Below are positions 21,107-28,229 of a stretch of 29,217 bases of DNA, in pieces. This stretch comes from a virus. The position numbers were made by a program, and so were the translations under genes. The notes beneath the pieces were generated by a model, which was given only the letters and a program-made list of their open reading frames with translations, was not told the origin of the DNA and ran no database searches. How positions within the stretch are numbered: the stretch's first letter is position 1; each line of letters begins with the position of its first letter. The stretch covers positions 1 through 29,217 of the IMG/VR virus record IMGVR_UViG_3300007511_001876, one strand, 5' to 3'.

Positions 21107-22528
21107 ATCTATTTCTTCTCGTATTGCCACTGGATGACCTTCTTTACTTAGAATTTTCACTCTGGTCTCAGCATGATCTCTTAAATATCCGTTGATGTTA
21201 AAAAAGAAGTCGTAATACTTAAGAACATCTTTATCACCTGCCGTCCTCAAACCACGCCCCATTCTTTGAATCACACTGCTTTTGCCTTTGCCACCTGCTG
21301 CATTGATTAAATTGTGAATCTTGACATTTAAGCCCTTGGAAATAATCTTCTGACTGACTATGGCAATTACGTTTTCCGAGCTTTTTAATTTATCAATGAC
21401 CTCTTTTCGATCATCAACCTTGTCCTTGCCTTGAATCCAATGAGCACCTGGAATCATAGCCGCCAATGCATCTCCCTGTTTTAGCCTTTCAACTAAAACT
21501 AAGGTTCGCCCCTTGCATTTGGTGGCTACGGTTTTAACCATATCGTGCAAGTGGGGATTTTCAGCTATACCTGCTGTAACTGCATCTTGGAATATTTCAT
21601 AAGGCAACTGGGGTTGATTGACTTCAAAAAACACACATTCTGAACCTGATAGGATGCCTCGCTCTTGAAGCTCCGCAGTAGTTAATTCACCCGATTCTGT
21701 AGCTGAAGTCCTGAATATAGATCCAAAGTAACCCTTGACCTTATATTTTTCTTCTTGATTATCGTATGGAGTAGCACTGATAGCAATGCGAACTGGGGTG
21801 TTTTTTAATTTCCTGTATACTGAAATAGGAACATCACTCATACAGGCATGAATTTCGTCTACCAATACAGCTCGTATTTTTGGGAATATCTTTTCTAATT
21901 TTCTAACTGATTGAGTTGTAGAACAGGTGATTACATTAGGTTCTTTCTTCTTGCCATGAAGCACTCCTACATTCGGTATCCCCGCCTTGATAAGTTCATC
22001 TCGGTTTTGCTCTGTTAAATCTATGGTATCGGTAAGAACCAGGGTTGGAGTGTTAGGCGGGAGTGCCCTCATAATACCAGCGAATACAAAGGTCTTACCA
22101 GCAGCCGTTGGAGCTTTCACTATGCCCCTTTTATACTTAGCTGCGGCATTAATTAGATCCACTTGATAGTCGTATAATTCAATGTCCCCACCATCATCTG
22201 CTAAACTGTGATCCCATTGATTTAAAAATAGGCTATCCACTTCCTTGTGGTGGAAATCAAAAACCTTTCTTTTGTCTTGTATTTCGTATCTGACTTTGAA
22301 TTTGTGCTTCAAAGCAAAGAATACTTCAGGAAGCAAACCTGTTAGAAATCGACCTGTTTTAGGACTGAAGAAATTAACATATCCATCCCACTTTCTCTGG
22401 CGATAAGCAGGCGAAAATATATAGCCTTCTCTGCGGGCACGCAAAGCCTCATGCAATATCTTCTTGATTTGCATGTCACGAGTGAGAAGCTGAGAGTAAT
22501 TATTGTTTATTGATACAACGTAATCCAT
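21098..22528 (-). CDS. uvsW: UvsW-type SF2 DNA/RNA helicase
   Basis: This 476-residue protein is an SF2 helicase. Walker A is APTAAGKT (139-146), motif II is DEIH (224-227), motif III SATP (251-254), and motif VI QRMGRGLR (421-428). An N-terminal domain of about 115 residues with an F-S-P-x-x-R-x-R-x-W-D-G segment precedes the helicase core, as in T4 UvsW (503 residues). UvsW remodels stalled forks and unwinds R-loops, and so helps the switch from origin- to recombination-dependent replication. The ATG at 22528 lacks a ribosome site; the -10 element of a sigma70-type promoter lies six bases upstream. It also overlaps the convergent ParB-like gene by nine bases. Confidence 0.87.
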   Translation of the reverse strand: MDYVVSINNNYSQLLTRDMQIKKILHEALRARREGYIFSPAYRQRKWDGYVNFFSPKTGRFLTGLLPEVFFALKHKFKVRYEIQDKRKVFDFHHKEVDSLFLNQWDHSLADDGGDIELYDYQVDLINAAAKYKRGIVKAPTAAGKTFVFAGIMRALPPNTPTLVLTDTIDLTEQNRDELIKAGIPNVGVLHGKKKEPNVITCSTTQSVRKLEKIFPKIRAVLVDEIHACMSDVPISVYRKLKNTPVRIAISATPYDNQEEKYKVKGYFGSIFRTSATESGELTTAELQERGILSGSECVFFEVNQPQLPYEIFQDAVTAGIAENPHLHDMVKTVATKCKGRTLVLVERLKQGDALAAMIPGAHWIQGKDKVDDRKEVIDKLKSSENVIAIVSQKIISKGLNVKIHNLINAAGGKGKSSVIQRMGRGLRTAGDKDVLKYYDFFFNINGYLRDHAETRVKILSKEGHPVAIREEIDLG

Positions 22529-22534
22529 GAAGAT

Positions 22535-22563
22535 ATTATAATGAAATTTATATCAAATTTCAA
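22535..22563 (-). promoter_or_regulatory. Sigma70-type promoter giving a leaderless uvsW transcript
   Basis: On the minus strand TTGAAA (22563-22558), exactly 17 bases, and a perfect TATAAT (22540-22535) lie in front of the uvsW ATG (22528), with only six bases between. The first transcribed base would be at the ATG. The -35 element reaches into the end of the preceding gene. Confidence 0.65.
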
Positions 22564-23897
22564 CCATAAGTTCCAGTTTGAGGAACGACTTTCCCGTGGT
22601 TTTGACGCAACCAACGTTTTAAGTCATCTGGGGCCATAACAGGGAGGCCGCAATCTTTACATATTGGCCCAAGTTCATTGTCATATTCCTCTTCGGTGCC
22701 GCCACACGGATGCCCTGGCCACCCTGGACATGCTGTTGTTGGTTCTGGTGCTGGCTGTTTGTGTAATGGAGAGTTTATTAAATGTGCCCCTGGTTGATTA
22801 GGGTCTTGAGCTAATGTGGCTGTCCTGTCGTTTCGTGGACGACCTTTGCCCCATTTTAAAAGCACGCCTCGTTTGTATGTGCCTCTTCTTTTAGAAGTTG
22901 CAATATGTTTTTCACTTCCTGCGCCCCAATCCTTAGAAGACTGTTGGACGACCCAATTCATAACATCATTTCTTCTGTAGTCTCTATCTAAAAAATTAGG
23001 ATCTCTAGTGTTTCGCAACCAATGATCTAATGACCTTTTAAATATTTCCTCTCTCCTCTCTAACATCCCTGGATAAGAATGGTGTCTTCGTAGCTTTTTG
23101 AGAGCAACATCAATACCCCAATTAACATCTTCTTCTAATTCTTCTCTGCTAAAAATAGGAGCCTTTCCTAGTCCATGTCCACGAACTTCTCTATCCATCC
23201 TGTTGGGGTCATATGATTGATAATCTGCTGTTTCTTTACCACTGCGACTCAATAAAGGTAACGGCAATAGTTGAAAACCAGTCTTTTGAATCCACGCTTC
23301 AAGCCCACGACCACTAGGCATACGAGACTTTCCATGCTTAGTGCGACCCCCTTCTCTTCCTAATGTTGCTTCAACATCTATACCTCGTTGTTCGGCAGAC
23401 CACCTAATCCAACCTTTTTTCTTATTTGCTCCATTTAATATGCTTTTAGCTTGGTTTACGTGCATAAGCCTTAAACCTGCTAATTTTGTTGGGTCGTCTG
23501 GCTCTATGTTTCTTAGGTCGAAACCTTGATTTCTTTTTTTGGTTGGTTCTTCTGAAAGGTGTCTTAATTTAGCAATTACTTTTCTTAAAGTTTGGGGGGT
23601 GCCTTTTCTTATTATGATTTTATCATGGGAAGGCTTGATGGCATATTTAAGTCCACTTCCGTATCTCCAAGCTAATTTATTGGCCCAATCATATTTTTCT
23701 GGTGGCTTTTCTAAACCTGGATATGGCCCATTATAATTCATCAAAAAATCAGCGTCCTCTTGGTCTAGCGGCACATATAGTCGTAAGACATCATACATTG
23801 CCATTTCTTGAAACGCCATTTCAAATAAACATCCAAGACCGTCTCTCAAATACAAAGGATCACTTGTTAGCCATTCATTAAAATTCAACTGATGCAT
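22560..23897 (-). CDS. Large putative internal virion protein with C-terminal zinc ribbon
   Basis: This 445-residue protein begins MHQLNFNEWLTSDPL, with the shared F-x-E-W-L motif. The body is basic and rich in Arg, Lys and Trp, with several low-complexity stretches (for example GREGGRTKHGKSRMPSGRG near 180-200). The C-terminus carries C390-x7-C398-x14-C413-x2-C416, a likely zinc ribbon. A middle segment with many charged residues (about 265-335, KKLRRHHSYPG and onwards) has no catalytic motif that I recognise. It may be a DNA-binding head protein. The ATG at 23897 has AGGAAA upstream, and the gene shares a 32-base divergent gap with the gene at 23930. Confidence 0.62.
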   Translation of the reverse strand: MHQLNFNEWLTSDPLYLRDGLGCLFEMAFQEMAMYDVLRLYVPLDQEDADFLMNYNGPYPGLEKPPEKYDWANKLAWRYGSGLKYAIKPSHDKIIIRKGTPQTLRKVIAKLRHLSEEPTKKRNQGFDLRNIEPDDPTKLAGLRLMHVNQAKSILNGANKKKGWIRWSAEQRGIDVEATLGREGGRTKHGKSRMPSGRGLEAWIQKTGFQLLPLPLLSRSGKETADYQSYDPNRMDREVRGHGLGKAPIFSREELEEDVNWGIDVALKKLRRHHSYPGMLERREEIFKRSLDHWLRNTRDPNFLDRDYRRNDVMNWVVQQSSKDWGAGSEKHIATSKRRGTYKRGVLLKWGKGRPRNDRTATLAQDPNQPGAHLINSPLHKQPAPEPTTACPGWPGHPCGGTEEEYDNELGPICKDCGLPVMAPDDLKRWLRQNHGKVVPQTGTYG

Positions 23898-23929
23898 TAT
23901 TAGTTTCCTATTTGATAAGTATATAGGGT

Positions 23930-24625
23930 ATGACTTTGCAATTTAAAGAATGGATTAAGGCAATTCAAATACTTGGCGAAAAAACCACCGGGACCAATTG
24001 GTTGTTGAATATGTGCAGAGCCAATTTCACACTAGAAGTCACAGATAATGGTGAAATATGGAAGCATAGCTGTGTTCCATATTGTAAAGATGTTAAAAAG
24101 ATGCGTCAAGATGTTTTGTATCTACACATATCCAGAAACATCTACATGCTAATAGACTCATTATTCAGAGCAAAATGGCACCAAAAACACATAAGAACCA
24201 TGCCATTTGCTGATTATATTAGAAGTGAGTGGAAGCTGATAGATAAGGGCGATATAGTTCCGGTAGACACCAACCATTATACGAATAGTTTGTTTCCAAA
24301 TGTTGTCCAGATGTTCAATTTTAAAATGAATGAATGGAAGGTCTTATCGGAGAATGTTAAATATTACAAGCACATAAAATACACAGACTTGTTATCTAAT
24401 CCCAGTCAAATGTTGAAAGACATATCAAGGGAATTTGATATTAACTTGAAGCCTGAGATTGTGATAGAAACTGGATACAAGGGGTTCCCAAGAAAAAAGA
24501 AGTTCGATAAAACTAAATATTACTTAAACAAAAGCTATATGAATAAATATCAGCAAAGAGATATTGAGTTTATCAGGTCTCAACTAGACAAAGATATTTA
24601 TGAATTTTACGGTTATGAGGAATAG
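23930..24625 (+). CDS. Sulfotransferase-like protein with capsid-targeting-like N-terminus
   Basis: This 231-residue protein begins MTLQFKEWIK, the shared motif, followed at once by the first strand and loop of a sulfotransferase fold: IQILGEKTTGTNWLL (12-26; G16-E-K-T-T-G-T-N-W24 at the 5'-phosphosulfate-binding position). V-L-Y-L-H-I-S-R69 and the helix that follows (62-80) fit the 3'-phosphate site. HIKYTDLLSNPSQMLKDIS (about 150-168) is the typical late helix. Such enzymes transfer sulfate from PAPS to sugars or other hydroxyls. The gene has no ribosome site; TATATA lies four bases before the ATG. It heads a two-gene operon. A structural homology without activity remains possible. Confidence 0.7.
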   Translation: MTLQFKEWIKAIQILGEKTTGTNWLLNMCRANFTLEVTDNGEIWKHSCVPYCKDVKKMRQDVLYLHISRNIYMLIDSLFRAKWHQKHIRTMPFADYIRSEWKLIDKGDIVPVDTNHYTNSLFPNVVQMFNFKMNEWKVLSENVKYYKHIKYTDLLSNPSQMLKDISREFDINLKPEIVIETGYKGFPRKKKFDKTKYYLNKSYMNKYQQRDIEFIRSQLDKDIYEFYGYEE

Positions 24626-24628
24626 TGT

Positions 24629-25108
24629 ATGCTTTTATTCAAAGAATGGCTACTAACTACAGAAATGTTTGATTCCTCTATGCCTATCCGGTGGACAAAA
24701 AAAACCAGTGCAGATTGGGAAGGTGATTTTCAAATTAATGGTAAACACTATCTCATTAAAATGATGAATGAGCCTCACATGGGGTGGGAAGTTAAATTTG
24801 AACTGCTTCAGGATGGAAAATACACCCAAGATATTACTGGCACTGGCGATGCGGTGGTTGTTCTATCAACAGTTGTGAAAGCAATTCACTATTGGATCGC
24901 TCAAGTGAAACCTCATGCTTTTGCCCTTTCAGCAAGAGAGCCTAGTCGTGCAAAATTATATGCCAGGATGCTGAAGTCGCTGCCTAGAAAGTGGCACGTT
25001 GAAAATATGGGCGGGGTGTTTTTCGTTAGAGACTCAACAGTAGCAGAACCAGCTTACGCTACTGGGTTCGATGATGATGGGTTGAGTGATTTCTACGATG
25101 ATTACTAA
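24629..25108 (+). CDS. Small phage protein with capsid-targeting-like N-terminus
   Basis: This 159-residue protein begins MLLFKEWLLTTEMFD, the clearest form of the shared motif. The rest is a beta-alpha domain: two or three strands (DWEGDFQINGKHYLIK, WEVKFELL), a helix (VVLSTVVKAIHYWIAQV), a strand-turn with A-L-S-A-R-E-P-S-R-A-K-L-Y (about 107-119), and an acidic C-terminus (DDDGLSDFYDDY). The P-S-R-x-K-L-Y signature recalls small phage virion-associated proteins of a GNAT-like shape, but that is from memory and not firm. The ATG at 24629 has GAGGAA upstream and is three bases after the stop of the sulfotransferase-like gene. Its stop overlaps the convergent gene's stop by four bases (CTAA). 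Confidence 0.6.
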   Translation: MLLFKEWLLTTEMFDSSMPIRWTKKTSADWEGDFQINGKHYLIKMMNEPHMGWEVKFELLQDGKYTQDITGTGDAVVVLSTVVKAIHYWIAQVKPHAFALSAREPSRAKLYARMLKSLPRKWHVENMGGVFFVRDSTVAEPAYATGFDDDGLSDFYDDY

Positions 25109-25452
25109 AACCCTTCGGCTTTGACATAGATTTTATCTGGGGCAACTGGAAAATACTTAAACAAAGCCGGGCACAACCAACCTTCTTTTTTAGTGGTCGG
25201 ATCTTGATACCACGTTCCATTATGTTCTTCACGCTGTTTGGTTAATTCTCTTTGAAAATTGGGGAATGGATCGGGCGAGAACAGTAATCTAAACCCCTTT
25301 CTAGCATCAGGAATATCTGCCGTTAGTTCATCGATCATTTCAGGTATGCCCTCAACAAAAGGCTCCTGAACAAGACTGGCTTGTTCGTCGTCAAAGACCC
25401 AAGTTTGAACAGATTCCAGCCAGTAGGGGGAGATAGTGAGGATTTGATTCAT
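25105..25452 (-). CDS. DUF6717-like protein
   Basis: This 115-residue protein has the signature of a family I remember as DUF6717: W-V-F-D-D (residues 18-22), L-V-x-E-P-F-V-x-G (27-35), F-S-x-D-P-F-P (about 58-64) and G-W-L-C-P-A-L-x-x-Y-F near the C-terminus, followed by A-P-D-K-I-Y-V. The family is found in bacteria (planctomycetes and others) and has no known function to me. The start is the ATG at 25452, overlapping the gene upstream by four bases; the open frame extends to 25554 but that part overlaps the upstream gene. The cellular look of this gene and its two neighbours suggests acquisition from a host. Confidence 0.6.
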   Translation of the reverse strand: MNQILTISPYWLESVQTWVFDDEQASLVQEPFVEGIPEMIDELTADIPDARKGFRLLFSPDPFPNFQRELTKQREEHNGTWYQDPTTKKEGWLCPALFKYFPVAPDKIYVKAEGF

Positions 25453-25682
25453 TCGGGTTTTTCTTTTGGGGGAATTTTTGTAATCTGGATCAGGTGCCAG
25501 AGGCCACCACCCATTCCCAAAACAAGTCCACAAAATGTGAAGAGTGGCATACATCCAAGCCAGTTATCTAGCCAGGAACCTCCGATTGGTGGTAGAGCAA
25601 ACATGAAGCAGACAGTGGTTATCTTAGAAACCCACGCCATTGCTTCAGCCATTGGCTGCATTTGATGGTCTTGATCCGGCAT
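25449..25682 (-). CDS. AtpZ/AtpI-like two-helix membrane protein
   Basis: This 77-residue protein has two hydrophobic helices around G-G-S-W-L-D-N-W-L-G-C-M-P-L-F-T (about 35-50). The pattern W-L-D-x-W-L-G-x-x-P-L-F-T followed by a glycine-rich second helix (GLVLGMGGGLW) is that of the AtpZ/AtpI family, encoded beside F-type ATPase genes in bacteria and thought to help assembly or carry magnesium. Such a gene is unusual in a phage. The ATG at 25682 has AAGGA upstream and overlaps the FmdB-like gene by 38 bases. Function in infection is unknown. Confidence 0.6.
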   Translation of the reverse strand: MPDQDHQMQPMAEAMAWVSKITTVCFMFALPPIGGSWLDNWLGCMPLFTFCGLVLGMGGGLWHLIQITKIPPKEKPE

Positions 25683-25935
25683 TGGTAGAGTCCTTCTTTT
25701 TTGGCAATTCCGGTGGTTTTTGCATTTTTGGGACTTCAGGAGGTTTGGGCTTCCTCTTGTAGTCTGTTTCATAGAAACCACTACCCTTGAATATTATAGC
25801 AGCGCCAGCACCAATGAGTCGGCGCAGTCGCATTTTTCCACAAGAAGGACACTTTTTCTTTGGGTTCTCTGTGATCTGCTGGAACAACTCCATAGCATGT
25901 CCACAGCCATTGCATTCGTAGTCGTATGTCGGCAT
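25645..25935 (-). CDS. FmdB family zinc-ribbon protein
   Basis: This 96-residue protein matches the FmdB/CxxC regulatory-protein family along its first 60 residues: M-P-T-Y-D-Y-E-C8-N-G-C11-G-H, then C29-P-S-C32-G, and the typical ending I-F-K-G-S-G-F-Y-E-T-D-Y. The four cysteines bind zinc. The last 35 residues are a Pro/Lys-rich tail. The IFKGSGFYETDY form is common in bacterial homologs, including planctomycetes. A transcriptional role is assumed for the family but not proven. The ATG at 25935 has GAGGAA upstream. It begins a three-gene block of cellular-type genes. Confidence 0.88.
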   Translation of the reverse strand: MPTYDYECNGCGHAMELFQQITENPKKKCPSCGKMRLRRLIGAGAAIIFKGSGFYETDYKRKPKPPEVPKMQKPPELPKKKDSTNAGSRPSNAANG

Positions 25936-25942
25936 AAGTTCC

Positions 25943-27010
25943 TCAATGAACGTGTCTTATGGAGATTATGGGCACTTTCCCTGTCTTGCTTGTAAGTTGG
26001 TAATCTGTGAAATTACCGCCGTCATAATGCAGTATCAAGTATTTGCTGTTGACTCCAATTTCAAACACATCTCTCGTGTCGGCATCTGAAGCCCCCAATT
26101 CTCCTGGTAAGGCCAAGCCCACTGCCCGGCTATAAGATGTGGTTGCCCACAGGCCGCTTGGAACCATTTTGGATTGTTTGGCTCCCATGTAGGTAGCTCT
26201 ATCTCTGCGAGGACGAGCCGTATAAAGTTTCATAGGCTTGCCCCTTGTTGTGCTGCCGGGCTGTCTCAGTTCGGCAATCAAATTGAAGTAATCTGATGTG
26301 GCTTCCGGGGATCTGAAGAAGTCATAATCATCAGAATCTATAATGTCGCCTATATCTTCCACTTTGCCATCTTGGGTAAACAAAGTGAAATCAGGATCAT
26401 ATTCTGCGCTATTGCCAGGAGATTTGACTTTTATGTGGACGGAATCACCCTGTCCTTCAAGCCAATCGTAGTCATGATCGTCTATTTTATAAGGAGTGCT
26501 AATTTCAACCGTGGCATGACTGCTCCAACCCTCTACTCTCGAAATAGCTCCTTTAATTAACTGTATGGTTTGAGAAAGTAGAGCATTGGTCTTTCTCATT
26601 ACTTCTTCATAGGTTTCTTTTACTTGCTCGTCACTGAAACCCTCTTTACTACCACCCAGTTGATCGCCATACATCCTGAATTGCTTTTTGATGTCCTGCA
26701 ATAAATCCCAATTACCATTCCTTTGTTGGAAATAAAAATCGCTTAGCTTCTTTTCCCAAGCGTATCGAGTTTCCCAGTCTTTTATTTTTTGACTTCTTAC
26801 ATCTCGCAATAGCTCTTCTGATTCTGGGAATCCAAATTGACGTAGTTTATGCCTGAAATCCTCTAAATCAAACTTAAATTGACCTAATTGGTAAGCATAA
26901 TCATTAGCCTGATCTGCGAAATTTTGGATATACTGTGTAAGCATCTGTTGATACTTACCCGCATCAACTGTGATGTGTTGGTCTACATTCTCAATTAGAA
27001 ACCTTTTCAT
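25943..27010 (-). CDS. Unknown protein with possible ADP-ribosyltransferase-like C-terminus
   Basis: This 355-residue protein begins MKRFLIENVDQH, then has a long helical part with heptad-like spacing (about 15-165). Its last 90 residues have a pattern (M-K-L-Y-T-A-R-P then V-P-S-G-L-W-A-T-T-S-Y-S-R-A-V, and F-E-I-G-V-N-S-K-Y-L-I-L-H-Y-D) that recalls ADP-ribosyltransferase-type folds, where an arginine on the first strand and an S-T-S-type strand bind NAD. The catalytic glutamate is not clear, so this is weak. T4 packages ADP-ribosyltransferases in its head, which makes the idea attractive. The ATG at 27010 has no ribosome site; GTAAATA stands seven bases upstream, eight bases behind the previous gene's stop. 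Alternatively it is a structural protein. Confidence 0.5.
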   Translation of the reverse strand: MKRFLIENVDQHITVDAGKYQQMLTQYIQNFADQANDYAYQLGQFKFDLEDFRHKLRQFGFPESEELLRDVRSQKIKDWETRYAWEKKLSDFYFQQRNGNWDLLQDIKKQFRMYGDQLGGSKEGFSDEQVKETYEEVMRKTNALLSQTIQLIKGAISRVEGWSSHATVEISTPYKIDDHDYDWLEGQGDSVHIKVKSPGNSAEYDPDFTLFTQDGKVEDIGDIIDSDDYDFFRSPEATSDYFNLIAELRQPGSTTRGKPMKLYTARPRRDRATYMGAKQSKMVPSGLWATTSYSRAVGLALPGELGASDADTRDVFEIGVNSKYLILHYDGGNFTDYQLTSKTGKVPIISIRHVH

Positions 27011-27018
27011 ACATGTAT

Positions 27019-27516
27019 TTACTTATTAGCACTCAATATTCTGGCGGCTGATTCTGATAACATCTCGCCCAGTTTTTCCAAATCAGCAGGATCTAGGTCT
27101 ACTGTGATTTTTACAGATGTGTCATCTCCTTCAAAATCAAACACTAATTCAGGTCTGAATTTATCGCCTTCTATCAATTGCTTACAAGCTACTTCTAGTT
27201 TGGTATCCCCAGGTAAATTTATTTTTACCTTGTCAGCGTAAAGCTCTCCTGTTTCGCTATACCCGTTCTTTGAAGCCGTTTCGTAGAGGTTTTCCCAGGC
27301 TTGATCTGTCGGTTCGCTGTTGAATGTGTTGGTTGGACCTTGACCGTGTTTAACTTCTACATAGAGCTTCCATACGCCTCTTTTATTTTGGGCAACGCCC
27401 TCTTGAATCTTACCTTCTACATCGCACCATTTCCAAAATATTCTATTGGGGCGACTTTCAACGACAACCTCTTCAACTGGCAACATGCAATAACTAGCTA
27501 ATCTGTCTTTCTTCAT
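27019..27516 (-). CDS. Unknown phage protein
   Basis: This 165-residue protein is not recognised. It is acidic and mostly beta in character, with an N-terminal part rich in Trp and Lys (IFWKWCDVEGKI, GVWKLYVEVKHG) and a C-terminal acidic segment (DFEGDDTSVKITVDLDP). No membrane segment or catalytic motif was seen. The ATG at 27516 has GAAGGAA upstream and overlaps the stop of the glycosyltransferase-like gene (TTATGA). It is translated as part of the minus-strand operon that begins at 28884. Confidence 0.6.
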   Translation of the reverse strand: MKKDRLASYCMLPVEEVVVESRPNRIFWKWCDVEGKIQEGVAQNKRGVWKLYVEVKHGQGPTNTFNSEPTDQAWENLYETASKNGYSETGELYADKVKINLPGDTKLEVACKQLIEGDKFRPELVFDFEGDDTSVKITVDLDPADLEKLGEMLSESAARILSANK

Positions 27517-28229
27517 AATTTAAATTCCTTCGTTTCTTGTAGTGTTGGTTTCCGCCAATTACCTTCTCTTCTAAACATATAGGCGCTCACGCAGTCTGGG
27601 TGTAGGCGATAAACAGAGGCGTAAAATGGGACTTTAAGTATGTCCCCGTATGTTCTCTGAATCTTGTGTCGCCCAATCCATTCTACGGACCACTCCCAAT
27701 TATCCATGTTATTGTAGACTATTTTAGAACTCAAAACAACAGAACTTCCACAATGCCTGTTAAAATCTTCTTTGTTGCAAATCAGTTCGCTATCAACCTT
27801 ATAGAAATGACCTCTATCAATAATAAAGACGGGCCTTTTTCTTCTCTTGTTGATGAACTTCACAATCCTATTGGATAACAAATCATCCCCATCCATCATA
27901 AAAAAATGCGTAGGATTAAGACTTTTTACGTCCTCATCTTCAAGCAATGCAAGTCTTTTGGTGGTTTTGTCAAATTTGTGTTCTAAGTAATTTTTATCTT
28001 GTTTGGTGGGTTGATTTATCGGTATTGGGTTTGTGTTGACTATCTTTACCGTTACTTTGGACGTGTCGATGTCTGGATCAAAAGGCAATTCTTTATTGGC
28101 AGCTATAAAGATGTGAAAATCACCTTCATTTGCGAGAATGCTCCTTAGAGTCTGGTTCAGCAACTCCCACAAATAATGGTAACTATTTGAGTTCTGGAAA
28201 TGTTTAATTGGGATTAAAAATGCAATCAT
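27513..28229 (-). CDS. Glycosyltransferase-like protein (GT-A type, putative)
   Basis: This 238-residue protein has features of a GT-A glycosyltransferase. It opens with a strand (MIAFLIPIKHFQ) and a helix, then H-I-F-I-A-A-N-K (about 38-45), and F-F-M-M-D-G-D-D-L (about 109-117), which fits the D-x-D metal and sugar-nucleotide site. R-H-C-G-S-S-V-V-L-S-S-K (about 159-170) fits the strand that follows. The ATG at 28229 overlaps the end of the preceding gene by 26 bases; a TTG 15 bases earlier was rejected. There is no evident ribosome site. It is followed directly by an unknown gene. With the sulfotransferase-like gene upstream it could decorate a glycan. Confidence 0.6.
   Translation of the reverse strand: MIAFLIPIKHFQNSNSYHYLWELLNQTLRSILANEGDFHIFIAANKELPFDPDIDTSKVTVKIVNTNPIPINQPTKQDKNYLEHKFDKTTKRLALLEDEDVKSLNPTHFFMMDGDDLLSNRIVKFINKRRKRPVFIIDRGHFYKVDSELICNKEDFNRHCGSSVVLSSKIVYNNMDNWEWSVEWIGRHKIQRTYGDILKVPFYASVYRLHPDCVSAYMFRREGNWRKPTLQETKEFKL

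Noticed and set aside
25453-25554. Longer start for the DUF6717-like gene
   Set aside because: It overlaps the AtpZ-like gene in another frame; the ATG at 25452 gives a four-base overlap and begins at the family's usual position.
25683-25781. Longer start for the AtpZ/AtpI-like gene
   Set aside because: It would overlap the FmdB-like gene by 137 bases; the ATG at 25682 has a ribosome site.
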